Of a stretch of 64,000 nucleotides of DNA, positions 50,808-59,835 are shown in pieces; within the stretch, counting starts at the first letter, position 1; every line of letters starts with the position of its first letter. Made by a program: the position numbers and the translations under genes. Origin of the DNA: Oscillospiraceae bacterium (GTDB lineage Bacteria; Bacillota; Clostridia; Oscillospirales; Ruminococcaceae). The notes under the pieces are model-generated. The model was not told where the DNA came from. It saw only the letters and a list, made by a program, of their open reading frames with translations, and ran no database searches. The stretch lies in assembly GCA_017405465.1 (NCBI GenBank), contig JAFRAJ010000050.1:25199-89198 (forward strand). Direction: 5' to 3'.

Positions 50808-52538
50808 TTATGCAAACTGCGAGTTGTAGAGGGCAGCATATTTCCCATTTATTTTCAGGAGTTCATCATGCGTTCCCTGTTCTTCGACCCCGTTCGCTGT
50901 AAGAAATACGATCTTGTCTGCGTCTCGAACAGTGGAAAGACGATGTGCTACAACGATAGTTGTGCGTCCGTGGCTCAATTCATCCAAAGACTGCTGCAGT
51001 TCAGCCTCTGTGACATTGTCCAGTGCTGAAGTTGCTTCATCAAGAATAAGGATCTGAGGATCCATAAGGAATATCCTCGCAATAGCTATACGCTGTTTCT
51101 GTCCTCCGGATAGCATTACTCCACGTTCACCTATGTAGGTATCATAGCTGTCAGGCAGACTCTCAATAAAAGAGTCGATTCTGGCTTTACGCGCTGCATC
51201 TCTGATCTGTTCACGTGTCGCATCCGGTGCTGCATATCCGATATTATCTGCGATCGTTCCTGTGAACAGGAATACATCCTGCTGAACGATTCCAATGTGC
51301 TGGCGTAAGCTGCGTCTTGTGATGGTCTCGATATCACGTCCGTTGATAGATATGGAACCGCTCTCCAGATCGTAAAACCTGGGAATCAGATGGCAAAGAG
51401 TAGTTTTTCCGCCACCGGACGGTCCGACCAGCGCGACTTTCATACCGTCAGGTATCCTTAATGTCAGGTCCTTAAGCACTTCCTGGCCGTTTGTTCCCGG
51501 ATACTGGAATGAAACACTATCAAATGTTATATCTCCTGAGAGATCGTCTGCATCCTCAGCATCCGCACGTTCCGGTTCAGATGGTGTATCCATGATCTCA
51601 CAGAATCTTTGAAATCCTGCTCTGCCATCCTCAAGCTGCTCTGCGAAAGACATCAGTCTTCTGATCGGATTGAAGAAGTTCGAGATAAAAAGAAAATACG
51701 CTGTGAAGTCTCCTACCGTAATCTCTCCCCTAAAGCAGAAAATGCTTCCAGCAGTTAGCACGATCAAATACATCATATCCAGCAGGAAATCCATCCCCGT
51801 ATTGAATCGCGCCATAACCGTATATGAGAGTTTCCGGGCATCACGGAACGCTGAAGCCCTCACTGCAAGTTTGTGAAGTTCACCTTCATCATTGTTGAAT
51901 GCTTTGGAAACACGTATGCCGCTAAGTGAATTCTGCATCTCTCCATTCACCTCTGCCAGCGTTTCCCTGCTTCTACGGTATCCCTCATTCATCTGGATAC
52001 GAAGACGCCAGACGAAAATGACCAGCACCGGGAAAAAGGCAAAAATGATCGTTGCCAGTTTCCAGTTTATTGTGCAGAGAATTATATAGGAGCCAATCAG
52101 CGAAAGTGCTGACTGAATAATGTTTTCCGGCCCGTGGTGTGCTAGCTCGGTGATGCTCTGCAAGTCGTTTACAGCCCTTGATGTCAGAACACCGCTCTTG
52201 TTCTCATCAAAGAAGGCGTAAGGCAGAGTCAGAAGGTGCCGAAAAAGGTCACGCTGCATGTCATTCTGAATATCGACGCCCATCATATGACCATAGTATG
52301 TCACACCATATCCGGCTAAAGCTTTGATCAAATACACAGCCATCACTGCTGCTATTGAGATCATCATCTCTCGAAACATGTTCTGCGGAACATAGACGTT
52401 GATGATCTTTCGAGTGATCATTGGATATACAAGGCCACAGATCGTCAGGATAGTCGACATCAATACATCCTGGAGGAATCGTAACCGATACGGTCTGTAG
52501 TAAGACGCAAACCGCATCAACAGGGATTGTTTTTTCAT
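50808..52538 (-). CDS. ABC exporter, fused permease and ATPase half-transporter
   Basis: The 576-residue protein has six membrane helices over its first 310 residues and a C-terminal ATPase. Walker A is GPSGGGKTT, the Q-loop lies in IGIVQQDVFLFTGTI, the signature is LSGGQKQR, Walker B is ILILDEATSALD and the H-loop is VVAHRLS. It would work as a homodimer exporting lipids, peptides or drugs. It forms its own transcription unit, ended by a terminator. The substrate is not identifiable. Confidence 0.93.
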   Translation of the reverse strand: MKKQSLLMRFASYYRPYRLRFLQDVLMSTILTICGLVYPMITRKIINVYVPQNMFREMMISIAAVMAVYLIKALAGYGVTYYGHMMGVDIQNDMQRDLFRHLLTLPYAFFDENKSGVLTSRAVNDLQSITELAHHGPENIIQSALSLIGSYIILCTINWKLATIIFAFFPVLVIFVWRLRIQMNEGYRRSRETLAEVNGEMQNSLSGIRVSKAFNNDEGELHKLAVRASAFRDARKLSYTVMARFNTGMDFLLDMMYLIVLTAGSIFCFRGEITVGDFTAYFLFISNFFNPIRRLMSFAEQLEDGRAGFQRFCEIMDTPSEPERADAEDADDLSGDITFDSVSFQYPGTNGQEVLKDLTLRIPDGMKVALVGPSGGGKTTLCHLIPRFYDLESGSISINGRDIETITRRSLRQHIGIVQQDVFLFTGTIADNIGYAAPDATREQIRDAARKARIDSFIESLPDSYDTYIGERGVMLSGGQKQRIAIARIFLMDPQILILDEATSALDNVTEAELQQSLDELSHGRTTIVVAHRLSTVRDADKIVFLTANGVEEQGTHDELLKINGKYAALYNSQFA

Positions 52539-52762
52539 AATAGATATCTTTCTCTTATTAGCATTCTCACATTGTGTATGTTTTATTCTGACCGTTCTTT
52601 ATTATAATGTTTCACAACAGAATATGAATAGGCTGTGCAGGATCGGTCAGTAATTACTCCAAGTCCTTGAACATGTGAAACACTGCAACTAATACTTATT
52701 ATTTCTGTTTCAAAATTAAAAAGATGTTATAAGAAGAGCCAATCAAAACAACAAAATACGAA

Positions 52763-52802
52763 CACAAAAAAACCGTTCGAGTCTTTATAAACACGAACGG
52801 CA
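52763..52802 (-). terminator. Terminator of the tRNA-Arg transcript
   Basis: Read on the minus strand, CCGTTCG pairs with CGAACGG across 52800-52773 and is followed by a long T run (52772 down to about 52766). Confidence 0.9.
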
Positions 52803-52807
52803 TTTTC

Positions 52808-52884
52808 TGGTGCGCCATGGAGAATTCGAATCCCCGACCTTCTGGTCCGTAGCCAGACGCTCTATCCAGCTGAGCTAATGACGC
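52808..52884 (-). tRNA. tRNA-Arg (anticodon ACG)
   Basis: All cloverleaf parts can be drawn in 77 bases. The acceptor GCGTCAT pairs with ATGGCGC and is followed by A and an encoded CCA. The D arm GCTC/GAGC holds AGCTGGATA. The anticodon arm TCTGG/CCAGA holds the loop CTACGGA, with anticodon ACG. The T arm GGGGA/TCTCC holds the TTCGAAT loop. It reads CGU, CGC and CGA once A34 is deaminated. A terminator follows. Confidence 0.96.
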
Positions 52885-52977
52885 ATTTTTGTGAGCACAG
52901 TGAATTATAGCGCGGGCAACCATTCATGTCAAGGATACATTGAACTGTCTAATACTTATTTGCTTTTTCCGTCCGGC

Positions 52978-54378
52978 TCACTGTTCTTTGATTATCCTCT
53001 TATCCATCCATTTCCTGCTGATCCATCTTCTCAGATAGAGCGCCGCTCTAGTCCATTCATCCAGTAAGAAGGCAAACCAGCATCCAATAAGACCATAACC
53101 CAATACGACTCCGTTGATGTAGCAGAATAGCACTGAACAGAGCCAGCAGCTGAGCATTCCAACAGCCATCTGATAAACAACGTCTCCTGCTGCCCTAAGG
53201 CTGTTCTCTTCAACAACGTTTACCGAACGTCCGATATTGAGAACCGCTTCAATGAACATTATCGGCTGGACCAGTGCAAGCACTTCATCGGATGCATGGA
53301 ACATTGCTCTGTAAATAGGCTTTGCCAGAAAGGCCATCGCAGTGGACAGTCCGACATTTGTAAGAAGCGCTATCTTTATGGCTTCAAAGTTCACCCGATA
53401 AGCCCTTTCCATATCACCTCTGCCGACATTCCACCCGATAAGGATACTCGTTGCCATTCCTGCAGAAAAACCCAGACCTGTAGAGAATGAAGTTACAGAG
53501 TTGAGATATGTCTTGGCTGTCACGACTGTACTGCCGAATCCGCCAATTATAGCTGAAGAGAATATGGTTGAGACGTTATAAGAGATAGTACCTATTCCGG
53601 AAGGCAATCCGTATTTGATAATATCCCTGACAAGCTCCATGTCCGGGTGCAGTACAGCTTGAACATTGAGCCCGATCTTAAGCTTTATGATTAGTATGAT
53701 ATTAACAATAAAAGCTATGGTTTCGGCAATAACTCTTCCGATCGCGACTCCGGCAATTCCGTGAAGAGGAATCTCAAACGGCCGGAAGATAACTGCAGCG
53801 CTGATAACAGCATTTATAGCATTCATAAGCACCGCGATAACAAGATTTGCTCTTGTTTTTCCATAGCTCCTTCCGATAGCGGAGAATACCGAGATCAAAG
53901 TAGAGACTATGTTGTATCTGGATACTATTCTAAAATACTCTACAGCTTCTTCCAGCTGATCCCCCGTCAGGTTCATCAGTCCGTTCATGAGCTGTCTGGA
54001 CATAAATGAAAGAATGAGGCCCAGTACAAGGCTCATAATGCCGCAAATCGCCACTGACAGTGATGCCGCATCTGCCGCGCGTTTTCTGTGTCCTGCTCCA
54101 AGGTTCTGAACAATGATAACCGTGACACCTGCACTTATCATTGAGAACAGGGAGTTCATGAAGTTAATGATGATCGAAGCGGTTCCGATCGCTCCTGCAG
54201 CAGTTGGTGTAAATCTGCTGAGAATGACAGAATTGACCGTCCCCATGAGTATCCTCAGTGCAGATTCAAGGAAGATCGGGACCATCAGGTTCAGAAGAGT
54301 AGTCTTCTTCCCGTCTTCATCGATGAACTGAGTCAATGAGCGGTCAATAGTAAATAGTTTCTTCAGTTTTTCTTTCAT
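52978..54378 (-). CDS. MATE family efflux transporter, copy 2
   Basis: The 466-residue protein is a close paralogue of the MATE protein at 46345; long stretches such as KKLFTIDRSLTQFID and MNLTG are shared or nearly so, and the similarity runs end to end. It has the same 12-helix layout and the second-half repeat YGLPSGIGTISYNVSTIFSSAIIG. Export of cationic compounds is expected. AGAGGG precedes the ATG. It lies 82 bases downstream of the Rnf-like operon on the same strand, so it might be read from that transcript. Confidence 0.9.
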   Translation of the reverse strand: MKEKLKKLFTIDRSLTQFIDEDGKKTTLLNLMVPIFLESALRILMGTVNSVILSRFTPTAAGAIGTASIIINFMNSLFSMISAGVTVIIVQNLGAGHRKRAADAASLSVAICGIMSLVLGLILSFMSRQLMNGLMNLTGDQLEEAVEYFRIVSRYNIVSTLISVFSAIGRSYGKTRANLVIAVLMNAINAVISAAVIFRPFEIPLHGIAGVAIGRVIAETIAFIVNIILIIKLKIGLNVQAVLHPDMELVRDIIKYGLPSGIGTISYNVSTIFSSAIIGGFGSTVVTAKTYLNSVTSFSTGLGFSAGMATSILIGWNVGRGDMERAYRVNFEAIKIALLTNVGLSTAMAFLAKPIYRAMFHASDEVLALVQPIMFIEAVLNIGRSVNVVEENSLRAAGDVVYQMAVGMLSCWLCSVLFCYINGVVLGYGLIGCWFAFLLDEWTRAALYLRRWISRKWMDKRIIKEQ

Positions 54379-54460
54379 GATCGGCTATAACCCTCTTGTT
54401 CCCGGCGAAAGGAAAATCGGAGTCAGACCATGTCGGGCTGTTAGATCAGTCCTCCGCAGA

Positions 54461-55111
54461 TCAAAGAAGTGATGACAGGCTGTGACCTGTAAGTGCATAG
54501 AAAGCTATTGCAAGACCTGAGAGATACAGCAGTTTCGCAGGCAGTCCCCGGAATGCAGCCGGAACCTCCCTGCTTTGCAGGCGTCTGTTTCCTTCTCTGA
54601 GCATCATATTCGCCATGATATAACCAATATTTGCTCCTGCAGTGTATACGATCATCTCTATCAGACCGTACTGTCTTGAGGCAGAAACGAGTATCACGCC
54701 TGCCGCAAAGTTATTGAATGCCGCGAACGGCAGCTGTCTTGCAGCGCTGGTGACCTTATCATAAGGTGCAACTTTAACTGTGACGATAAAAACTATGATG
54801 AATACCACTGCTGTCACTACTGCAATCAGCAGAGGCCAAAGATATACCTGTGAATAGTACTCCGAAACTCCGAAAGGTTCCAGAAGGGAGGCCGGGATCG
54901 AAATATATCTTTCTGCAAACCAGAAAGCAACAGAGCTCAGAAGTGAACAGACCGCCTGTAGGATACAAAATATCCTCTCATCGCTGTCCTCTTCTATGTT
55001 CTTGATCCTGTCCAGTCCGGCAGCCCTGCAGAGAGTAATGTTGGCCAGAAATGCACCGGTGAGTCCTATCATTATCATCTCGGAGAATTCGCTGATAAAC
55101 TCTTTAATCAT
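54461..55111 (-). CDS. RnfA/NqrE-like membrane protein without cluster cysteines
   Basis: The 216-residue protein has six likely helices and the family's C-terminal VPAAFRGLPAKLLYLSGLAIAF block. In authentic RnfA/NqrE, one cysteine after the first helix (GMC or GIC) and one in the NCA motif hold half of the intramembrane [2Fe-2S] cluster. By eye these positions are D34 (in AAGLDRIKN) and F135 (in FNNFAAGV). The fold seems kept but the redox centre lost. The start overlaps the RnfE-like gene (ATGA), and GGAGG lies nine bases upstream. It is last in the rpe-rnfD-rnfE-rnfA order. Confidence 0.8.
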   Translation of the reverse strand: MIKEFISEFSEMIMIGLTGAFLANITLCRAAGLDRIKNIEEDSDERIFCILQAVCSLLSSVAFWFAERYISIPASLLEPFGVSEYYSQVYLWPLLIAVVTAVVFIIVFIVTVKVAPYDKVTSAARQLPFAAFNNFAAGVILVSASRQYGLIEMIVYTAGANIGYIMANMMLREGNRRLQSREVPAAFRGLPAKLLYLSGLAIAFYALTGHSLSSLL

Positions 55112-55776
55112 TCGCTTTTTCCTCCGGAGAATATGATCTTCTTAAAGAATCTGGTGATTCCCTGCCACGCGGCAGCGATAACCGCAGTGATCAGGAACCC
55201 TCCCGGGACCATCGACGCTACAGAGAACGGAGCCTTTCCGAATATCTGTACTCCCCATACTGTACCTTTTCCGAGAATCTCCCTGACAGTACCTGTAAGA
55301 CAAATAGCGAAAGCATATCCCAGAGCAGTGCTTACAGCATTGCGGAACACATGTCTCGTTCCTTCTCTCTGAGCAACACTTGCACGCCATGTCACCGCGC
55401 CATCCACAAAGAGCAGCGGCACATACAAGCCTACAGAGACGAAACTTCCCTTGAACCATCTGGAAAGGAATATCATATCCGGAACCATGATCAGAGCTGA
55501 AAGGACCGTATAGAATATGATCCTCAGTCTGGTCTTGATCCTTCCTACAGTAACATCTCCCAGTATTCTGGTAGGGATGATGAGTACTGCTCCGGCAATT
55601 GCAAGTATCACTGCATTTTCCAGCGTAGTCGCAGCTGCGATCACGGGAGTCAATGCCAGTCCCTGCATCAATACTGTATTGTTGAAAAACAGAAAGTCGT
55701 TCTGCTGTGCTTCTTCAGTATTGAGCATCAACCTAGAGCGCTGAACTTCTGTTTTCTTATCTCTCTTTCTAGGCAT
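55108..55776 (-). CDS. RnfE/NqrD-like membrane protein without cluster cysteines
   Basis: The 222-residue protein has six likely helices after a charged N-terminus. The first-helix block VLMQGLALTPVIAAATTLENA aligns with VLGVCSALAV of NqrD, placing T43 where the cluster cysteine belongs. The later YVPLLFVDGAVTWRASVAQ aligns with GLIITNCIVMGRAEAFA, placing G126 at the second cysteine. I chose the ATG at 55776 because AAGGGGG lies nine bases upstream and it overlaps the RnfD-like gene by eight bases. It cannot carry the normal Rnf electron path if these alignments hold. Confidence 0.8.
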   Translation of the reverse strand: MPRKRDKKTEVQRSRLMLNTEEAQQNDFLFFNNTVLMQGLALTPVIAAATTLENAVILAIAGAVLIIPTRILGDVTVGRIKTRLRIIFYTVLSALIMVPDMIFLSRWFKGSFVSVGLYVPLLFVDGAVTWRASVAQREGTRHVFRNAVSTALGYAFAICLTGTVREILGKGTVWGVQIFGKAPFSVASMVPGGFLITAVIAAAWQGITRFFKKIIFSGGKSE

Positions 55777-56728
55777 TCGTGCTGTCCCCCTTCCTGCTGC
55801 GGGTACCGGCAAGTTTTCTGTCCAGATATGATCCGACAGGCGAACACACCAAAAGGGCGAAACAAATGCCTCCCTCGAACGCTCCGTACCATGTGAACAG
55901 CACCGATACGGCTCCAAGCACTATCCCGTATATGATCTTTGCCACATCATTCTTAGGCGATGATGAAGGTTCTGAAACGAGATATGCCGCAGCAAAAGGA
56001 ACGAATCCGCAGATCAGTTCCATCAGCATTGAGTCTGTCCTGTCGACCTGTATACGTGGGAACGCAAATGTCAGCGCAGCGAACGTTGCCATATATGCGG
56101 CAGGTATATGCCATGACATCGCATCATGCACTATAAGCAAAACAAGGCATGAAAGTGCAACAATACAGAAAGTGGTGCCTATCGGGCCGACATATTCGCC
56201 TATTATCAGATCCGTCACGCTTGCGATCGGCTTTCCGCCCTGGTTGATCACATAACCCGGAGAACGGAACAGTTCGACCTGAGGAGCCCACGAGATGGGT
56301 ACATTTGAAAAAGCCGCCGGATACCTGAAGACTTCATCAGGATATGCTGCAGCAGTGAATGCAAATCCGAAAGCTGCAGGGTTAAAGGGGTATGAACCGA
56401 ATCCTCCGAACGCATGCTTCCCGAGAAATACCGTGATACAAACTCCTATTATCAGGATCGTATAACTGAGACTTGCGGGCATCAGCATAGTGAAGACCCA
56501 CGCAAGAGTGACACTGGAGATATCCGAGAGATCCAGTGTGTTTTTTCTCAGAAACGCTACGATGAAGTCACTGAGTTCCGCCACAATCGTGGCGATACCG
56601 AGCATTATAAGAACACGCCATCCGTAGACAAAAGTAGACAGGGCTGCGATCGGAACCATCGTAACCAGGTAATCTCTGAAAGGTCTGAATGACAGATGTA
56701 ATGAAGTAGTATCAAGCTTTACGTTCAT
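55769..56728 (-). CDS. RnfD/NqrB-like membrane protein
   Basis: The 319-residue protein has about nine helices. The conserved loop GKHAFGGFGSYPFNPAAFG matches the RnfD signature (FGGxGxNPFNPA). The segment KPIASVTDLIIG aligns with the SGATPL flavinylation motif; the threonine that would bear covalent FMN may be retained, but the surrounding residues differ. It is followed by the RnfE- and RnfA-like genes with overlaps. RnfC, RnfG and RnfB genes are not in the window. Its start overlaps the rpe stop (ATGA). Confidence 0.82.
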   Translation of the reverse strand: MNVKLDTTSLHLSFRPFRDYLVTMVPIAALSTFVYGWRVLIMLGIATIVAELSDFIVAFLRKNTLDLSDISSVTLAWVFTMLMPASLSYTILIIGVCITVFLGKHAFGGFGSYPFNPAAFGFAFTAAAYPDEVFRYPAAFSNVPISWAPQVELFRSPGYVINQGGKPIASVTDLIIGEYVGPIGTTFCIVALSCLVLLIVHDAMSWHIPAAYMATFAALTFAFPRIQVDRTDSMLMELICGFVPFAAAYLVSEPSSSPKNDVAKIIYGIVLGAVSVLFTWYGAFEGGICFALLVCSPVGSYLDRKLAGTRSRKGDSTNA

Positions 56729-57402
56729 AGAACAAAACCTGCAGAGTTCTGTGCAGCTTTTCTGATAGCTGCTATGGCTGCTGCTCTGTCTTCTTTATTG
56801 AATACGGCGGATCCAGCCACAAACACGTTGGCTCCGGCTTCCGCTACATAAGGTACGGTGACATTATCGATACCTCCGTCCACCTGGATCAGAAGGTCTT
56901 TTTTCCCGAGGCTGTCCGCCTTCTGTCTGATAGCACGGATCTTGGGGCACATATCAGCCATGAATTTCTGCCCGCCGAATCCCGGTTCGACCGTCATAAC
57001 GAGGACCAGATCAAGTTTGTCCAGATATGGATAGACCGCTTCAGCAGGTGTTCCAGGTTTAATCGCCATTCCGGCGAGGATCCCTCTGTTATGTATCGCA
57101 TCTATAGTAGAATCAGCGTCACTTTGTGCTTCGATATGAAACGAGATGTGCTTTGCTCCTGCTTCAGCGAACGCATCGACATATTTAGCAGGATCTGTGA
57201 TCATCAGGTGCACATCATAGAAAGCTTCCACTTTCTTGCTCAGGCTCTTGAGCACGGGAAGTCCTATAGAGATATTGGGCACGAAGACCCCATCCATCAC
57301 ATCATAATGGATCCAGTCCGCACCGCCTTCGAGCACGTTCCTGCACTCATCCCCGAGCGAGGCAAAGTCAGCTGATAGAACCGATGGGCATATAATACTC
57401 AT
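56725..57402 (-). CDS. rpe: Ribulose-phosphate 3-epimerase
   Basis: The 225-residue TIM barrel interconverts ribulose 5-phosphate and xylulose 5-phosphate. It shows ICPSVLSADFASLGDE at the start, WIHYDVMDGVFVPNISIG with the catalytic Asp, the histidine in VHLMI, the MTVEPGFGGQKFM loop, and the second Asp in QVDGGI. Length is normal. GGGAG lies before the ATG. It overlaps the RnfD-like gene by four bases, an unusual partner for a pentose phosphate enzyme. Confidence 0.95.
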   Translation of the reverse strand: MSIICPSVLSADFASLGDECRNVLEGGADWIHYDVMDGVFVPNISIGLPVLKSLSKKVEAFYDVHLMITDPAKYVDAFAEAGAKHISFHIEAQSDADSTIDAIHNRGILAGMAIKPGTPAEAVYPYLDKLDLVLVMTVEPGFGGQKFMADMCPKIRAIRQKADSLGKKDLLIQVDGGIDNVTVPYVAEAGANVFVAGSAVFNKEDRAAAIAAIRKAAQNSAGFVL

Positions 57403-57454
57403 TTTTAACTCCCAAATACGGAATAACCGCTTTTTAAACGTCTAACATAATAGC

Positions 57455-57508
57455 AAAAACGGGGTCGTAAGGCAAATTGCGGCGCAGGCCGCATCGCTTC
57501 GATCCCCG
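57455..57508 (-). terminator. Branched terminator-like hairpin between the histidine kinase gene and rpe
   Basis: Read on the minus strand, CGGGGATCG (57507-57499) pairs with CGACCCCG (57467-57460) with one bulge. It encloses a GC-rich inner stem and is followed by TTTTT. It suggests that rpe-rnfDEA is transcribed apart from the two-component genes. Confidence 0.55.
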
Positions 57509-57515
57509 GTTTATT

Positions 57516-59057
57516 TCAGTGCTTCCCGGACCAAGGAAACTTCGGTGAGTATCCTTCCGGTATCAGTTTTCTTACTCTGTCTGCTACAGACATAGACTCT
57601 TTTGTCTTGCTCTTTTCAGGTTTCACAGTTCTGCTGTTTCTGTCTCTGGATAGCGGCGCTGACTGAAGCGTGACAGTGAATTGCGTATAACTTTCTCCAT
57701 CACTCTCAAGATCAACAGTACCTCCCATGGCGAGTGTCAGCATCTTGACGATATAGAGTCCCAGGCCCGTTCCTCCGCGGTCTATTCCTCTTGACTTGTC
57801 TGTTTTATAGAACCGCTCAAAAACATACGGCTGTTCTTCTTCCGATATCCCCTGACCGCTGTTTCTGACCGTTATGGATGTCTTCCCTTCTGACTCGTTT
57901 ACGGAAACATTAATCTCTCCGCCGATAGGAGTGTACTTAACCGCATTGTCCATCAGATTGTAGATCACCTGATGCAGCATATCTTTATCCGCTTTGACTT
58001 CACACTCCTGGGGATCCAGATCCGGAATGTAGATCTTTTTCTCTTCGATCCTTTGCTCAAGGTTGAACATGACGTTTAGGATCATGTTCCACACTTCTAC
58101 GTTCGTCAGTTCTACGCTCTGGTTGCTCTCTTCCAGTCTCATTACAGACAGAAGCGAAGATGTGAGCCTTGACAGTCTCTTGACTTCTTCAGATACGATC
58201 TCAAGATAATGCTTCTGTTCGCTTTTAGGGATAGTCCCGTCCAGGATCCCGTCTATATATCCGCCTATCGTTGTCATCGGCGTCCTGAGGTCATGAGATA
58301 CATTAGCTATGAAGTTCCTTCTGTTGGTCTCAAGTTCTTCAAGAGAATCAGCCATCTTGTTGAAAGAGCGCGCAAGCATGGCGATCTCGTCATCGCCTTC
58401 CACATTGATCCTGGCCGAAAAGTCTCCCTTTCCGAAATTCTCTGCAGCCTTTGACATCTCCTGCAGAGGACTTATAAGCTGCGTCGTAGTCGTGTATATC
58501 ACTACAAATGCAACGAGCAGCATGATACCTACAGAGAATGCATATGTAGCCATAGTCTCGCCGAGATAGCTGAACAGCGGTCTTATGGACGAGAGAAGAA
58601 ACAGATATCCGGGGGTATCGGCTGCTGATCTTACCGGAATGCCGCATACGTAGTTACCCTTGCTCATGAAGAGTCCTGAGAAATATTCAGCAGAAAACAG
58701 TTTTCCGTTTTTCTTTATAGATGCTATTGCCTTTACGATATCATCCCTGTTCACCTGAAGCCCTGGTTCGCTCCTGAACACCATGTTCCCGTCGAAATCA
58801 GTCAGCACGAATTCAATGGAATCATTCTCAGCAGCGGCTCCAAGCATCTCGGAACAGCTCTCTGCTCTCGTCTCCCTGTCCAGTATCCCTGCCGCCATCT
58901 CTTCGTAACGCGCAGCGATAGCAGACATGGTCTTCTCTTTTTCCGAGGTATAGTTGGCTCCGGAAATAGCCAGAAGAGTGAATCCCAGCAGTCCTGTACA
59001 GGACAGCAGGGTCACAAGGAATATAGTGAAATACTTTTTGAAAAGACCGTCTCTCAC
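57516..59057 (-). CDS. Sensor histidine kinase (HAMP, HisKA, HATPase)
   Basis: The 513-residue protein has two membrane helices (about residues 9-31 and 170-192) around an extracytoplasmic sensor of about 140 residues. A HAMP domain follows, then HisKA with FIANVSHDLRTPM (His near 255) and HATPase motifs N (NLMDNAVKY), G1 (NSGQGI), F (VFERFYKTD) and G2 (GGTGLGLYI). It would phosphorylate the response regulator encoded upstream. It starts at GTG overlapping that gene's stop. The signal is unknown. Confidence 0.95.
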   Translation of the reverse strand: MRDGLFKKYFTIFLVTLLSCTGLLGFTLLAISGANYTSEKEKTMSAIAARYEEMAAGILDRETRAESCSEMLGAAAENDSIEFVLTDFDGNMVFRSEPGLQVNRDDIVKAIASIKKNGKLFSAEYFSGLFMSKGNYVCGIPVRSAADTPGYLFLLSSIRPLFSYLGETMATYAFSVGIMLLVAFVVIYTTTTQLISPLQEMSKAAENFGKGDFSARINVEGDDEIAMLARSFNKMADSLEELETNRRNFIANVSHDLRTPMTTIGGYIDGILDGTIPKSEQKHYLEIVSEEVKRLSRLTSSLLSVMRLEESNQSVELTNVEVWNMILNVMFNLEQRIEEKKIYIPDLDPQECEVKADKDMLHQVIYNLMDNAVKYTPIGGEINVSVNESEGKTSITVRNSGQGISEEEQPYVFERFYKTDKSRGIDRGGTGLGLYIVKMLTLAMGGTVDLESDGESYTQFTVTLQSAPLSRDRNSRTVKPEKSKTKESMSVADRVRKLIPEGYSPKFPWSGKH

Positions 59058-59740
59058 GGAGTCTTGACCTCGAACTTATATCCTACGCCCCAGACTGTTT
59101 TGAGGCTCCACTGATCCGACACTCCCTCGAGCTTTTCACGAAGTCTTTTTACATGAACGTCTACGGTGCGGCTGTCTCCGAAATACTCGAATCCCCAGAC
59201 TTCGTCCAGAAGCTGGTCTCTGGTGAATACCCTGTTTGGATTCTTCGCCAGATGATAGAGCAGTTCCAGCTCCTTGGGCGGTGTATCGATGACCTTTCCA
59301 TCCACACACAGCTCATACTTTACGATGTTCACTGTAAGCTTATCATAGCGAACTTCACCTTCTGTATCAGCAGAAGATGAACGCCTCAGAACAGCCTTGA
59401 CTCTTGCAACCACTTCCTTGGAGTCAAAAGGTTTGACGATATAATCGTCGGCACCGAGATCGAGGCCCATGACTTTATCAAAAGTCTCGCCTTTGGCAGT
59501 GAGCATTATTATCGGAACATTGCTGAATTCCCTGACCTGACGGCACACTTCCCATCCGTCTATCACAGGCATCATTATGTCCAGCAGGACGAGGCTTGGC
59601 TGGTTCTGTCTGATAAGAGAGATCGCGTCGGATCCGTTGTTGACGATCGTGACGTCAAAGTCCTCTTTCTCCAAATAGAGTCTCAGCAGCTCGCATATGT
59701 TCTTTTCGTCATCGACGACCATTATGTTGGGCTTAGCCAT
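59054..59740 (-). CDS. OmpR-family response regulator
   Basis: The 228-residue protein has a receiver domain with acidic pocket VVDDEK (residues 9-14), the phosphoacceptor in LVLLDIMMP (D about 54), the conserved Thr in IMLTAKGE and the Lys in DDYIVKPFD. A winged-helix DNA-binding domain follows, with RTVDVHVKRLREKL and VWGVGYKF. Together with the kinase it forms a typical envelope or stress two-component system. GAGAGG precedes the ATG. Confidence 0.96.
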   Translation of the reverse strand: MAKPNIMVVDDEKNICELLRLYLEKEDFDVTIVNNGSDAISLIRQNQPSLVLLDIMMPVIDGWEVCRQVREFSNVPIIMLTAKGETFDKVMGLDLGADDYIVKPFDSKEVVARVKAVLRRSSSADTEGEVRYDKLTVNIVKYELCVDGKVIDTPPKELELLYHLAKNPNRVFTRDQLLDEVWGFEYFGDSRTVDVHVKRLREKLEGVSDQWSLKTVWGVGYKFEVKTP

Positions 59741-59835
59741 TATCAGATACCTCTCCAGATTGTCTATGCTCAGTCAAATATAACACTCAAATATAAATAT
59801 TCTGTGAAAACGGCATGTATTGCGCGTGTATTCCG

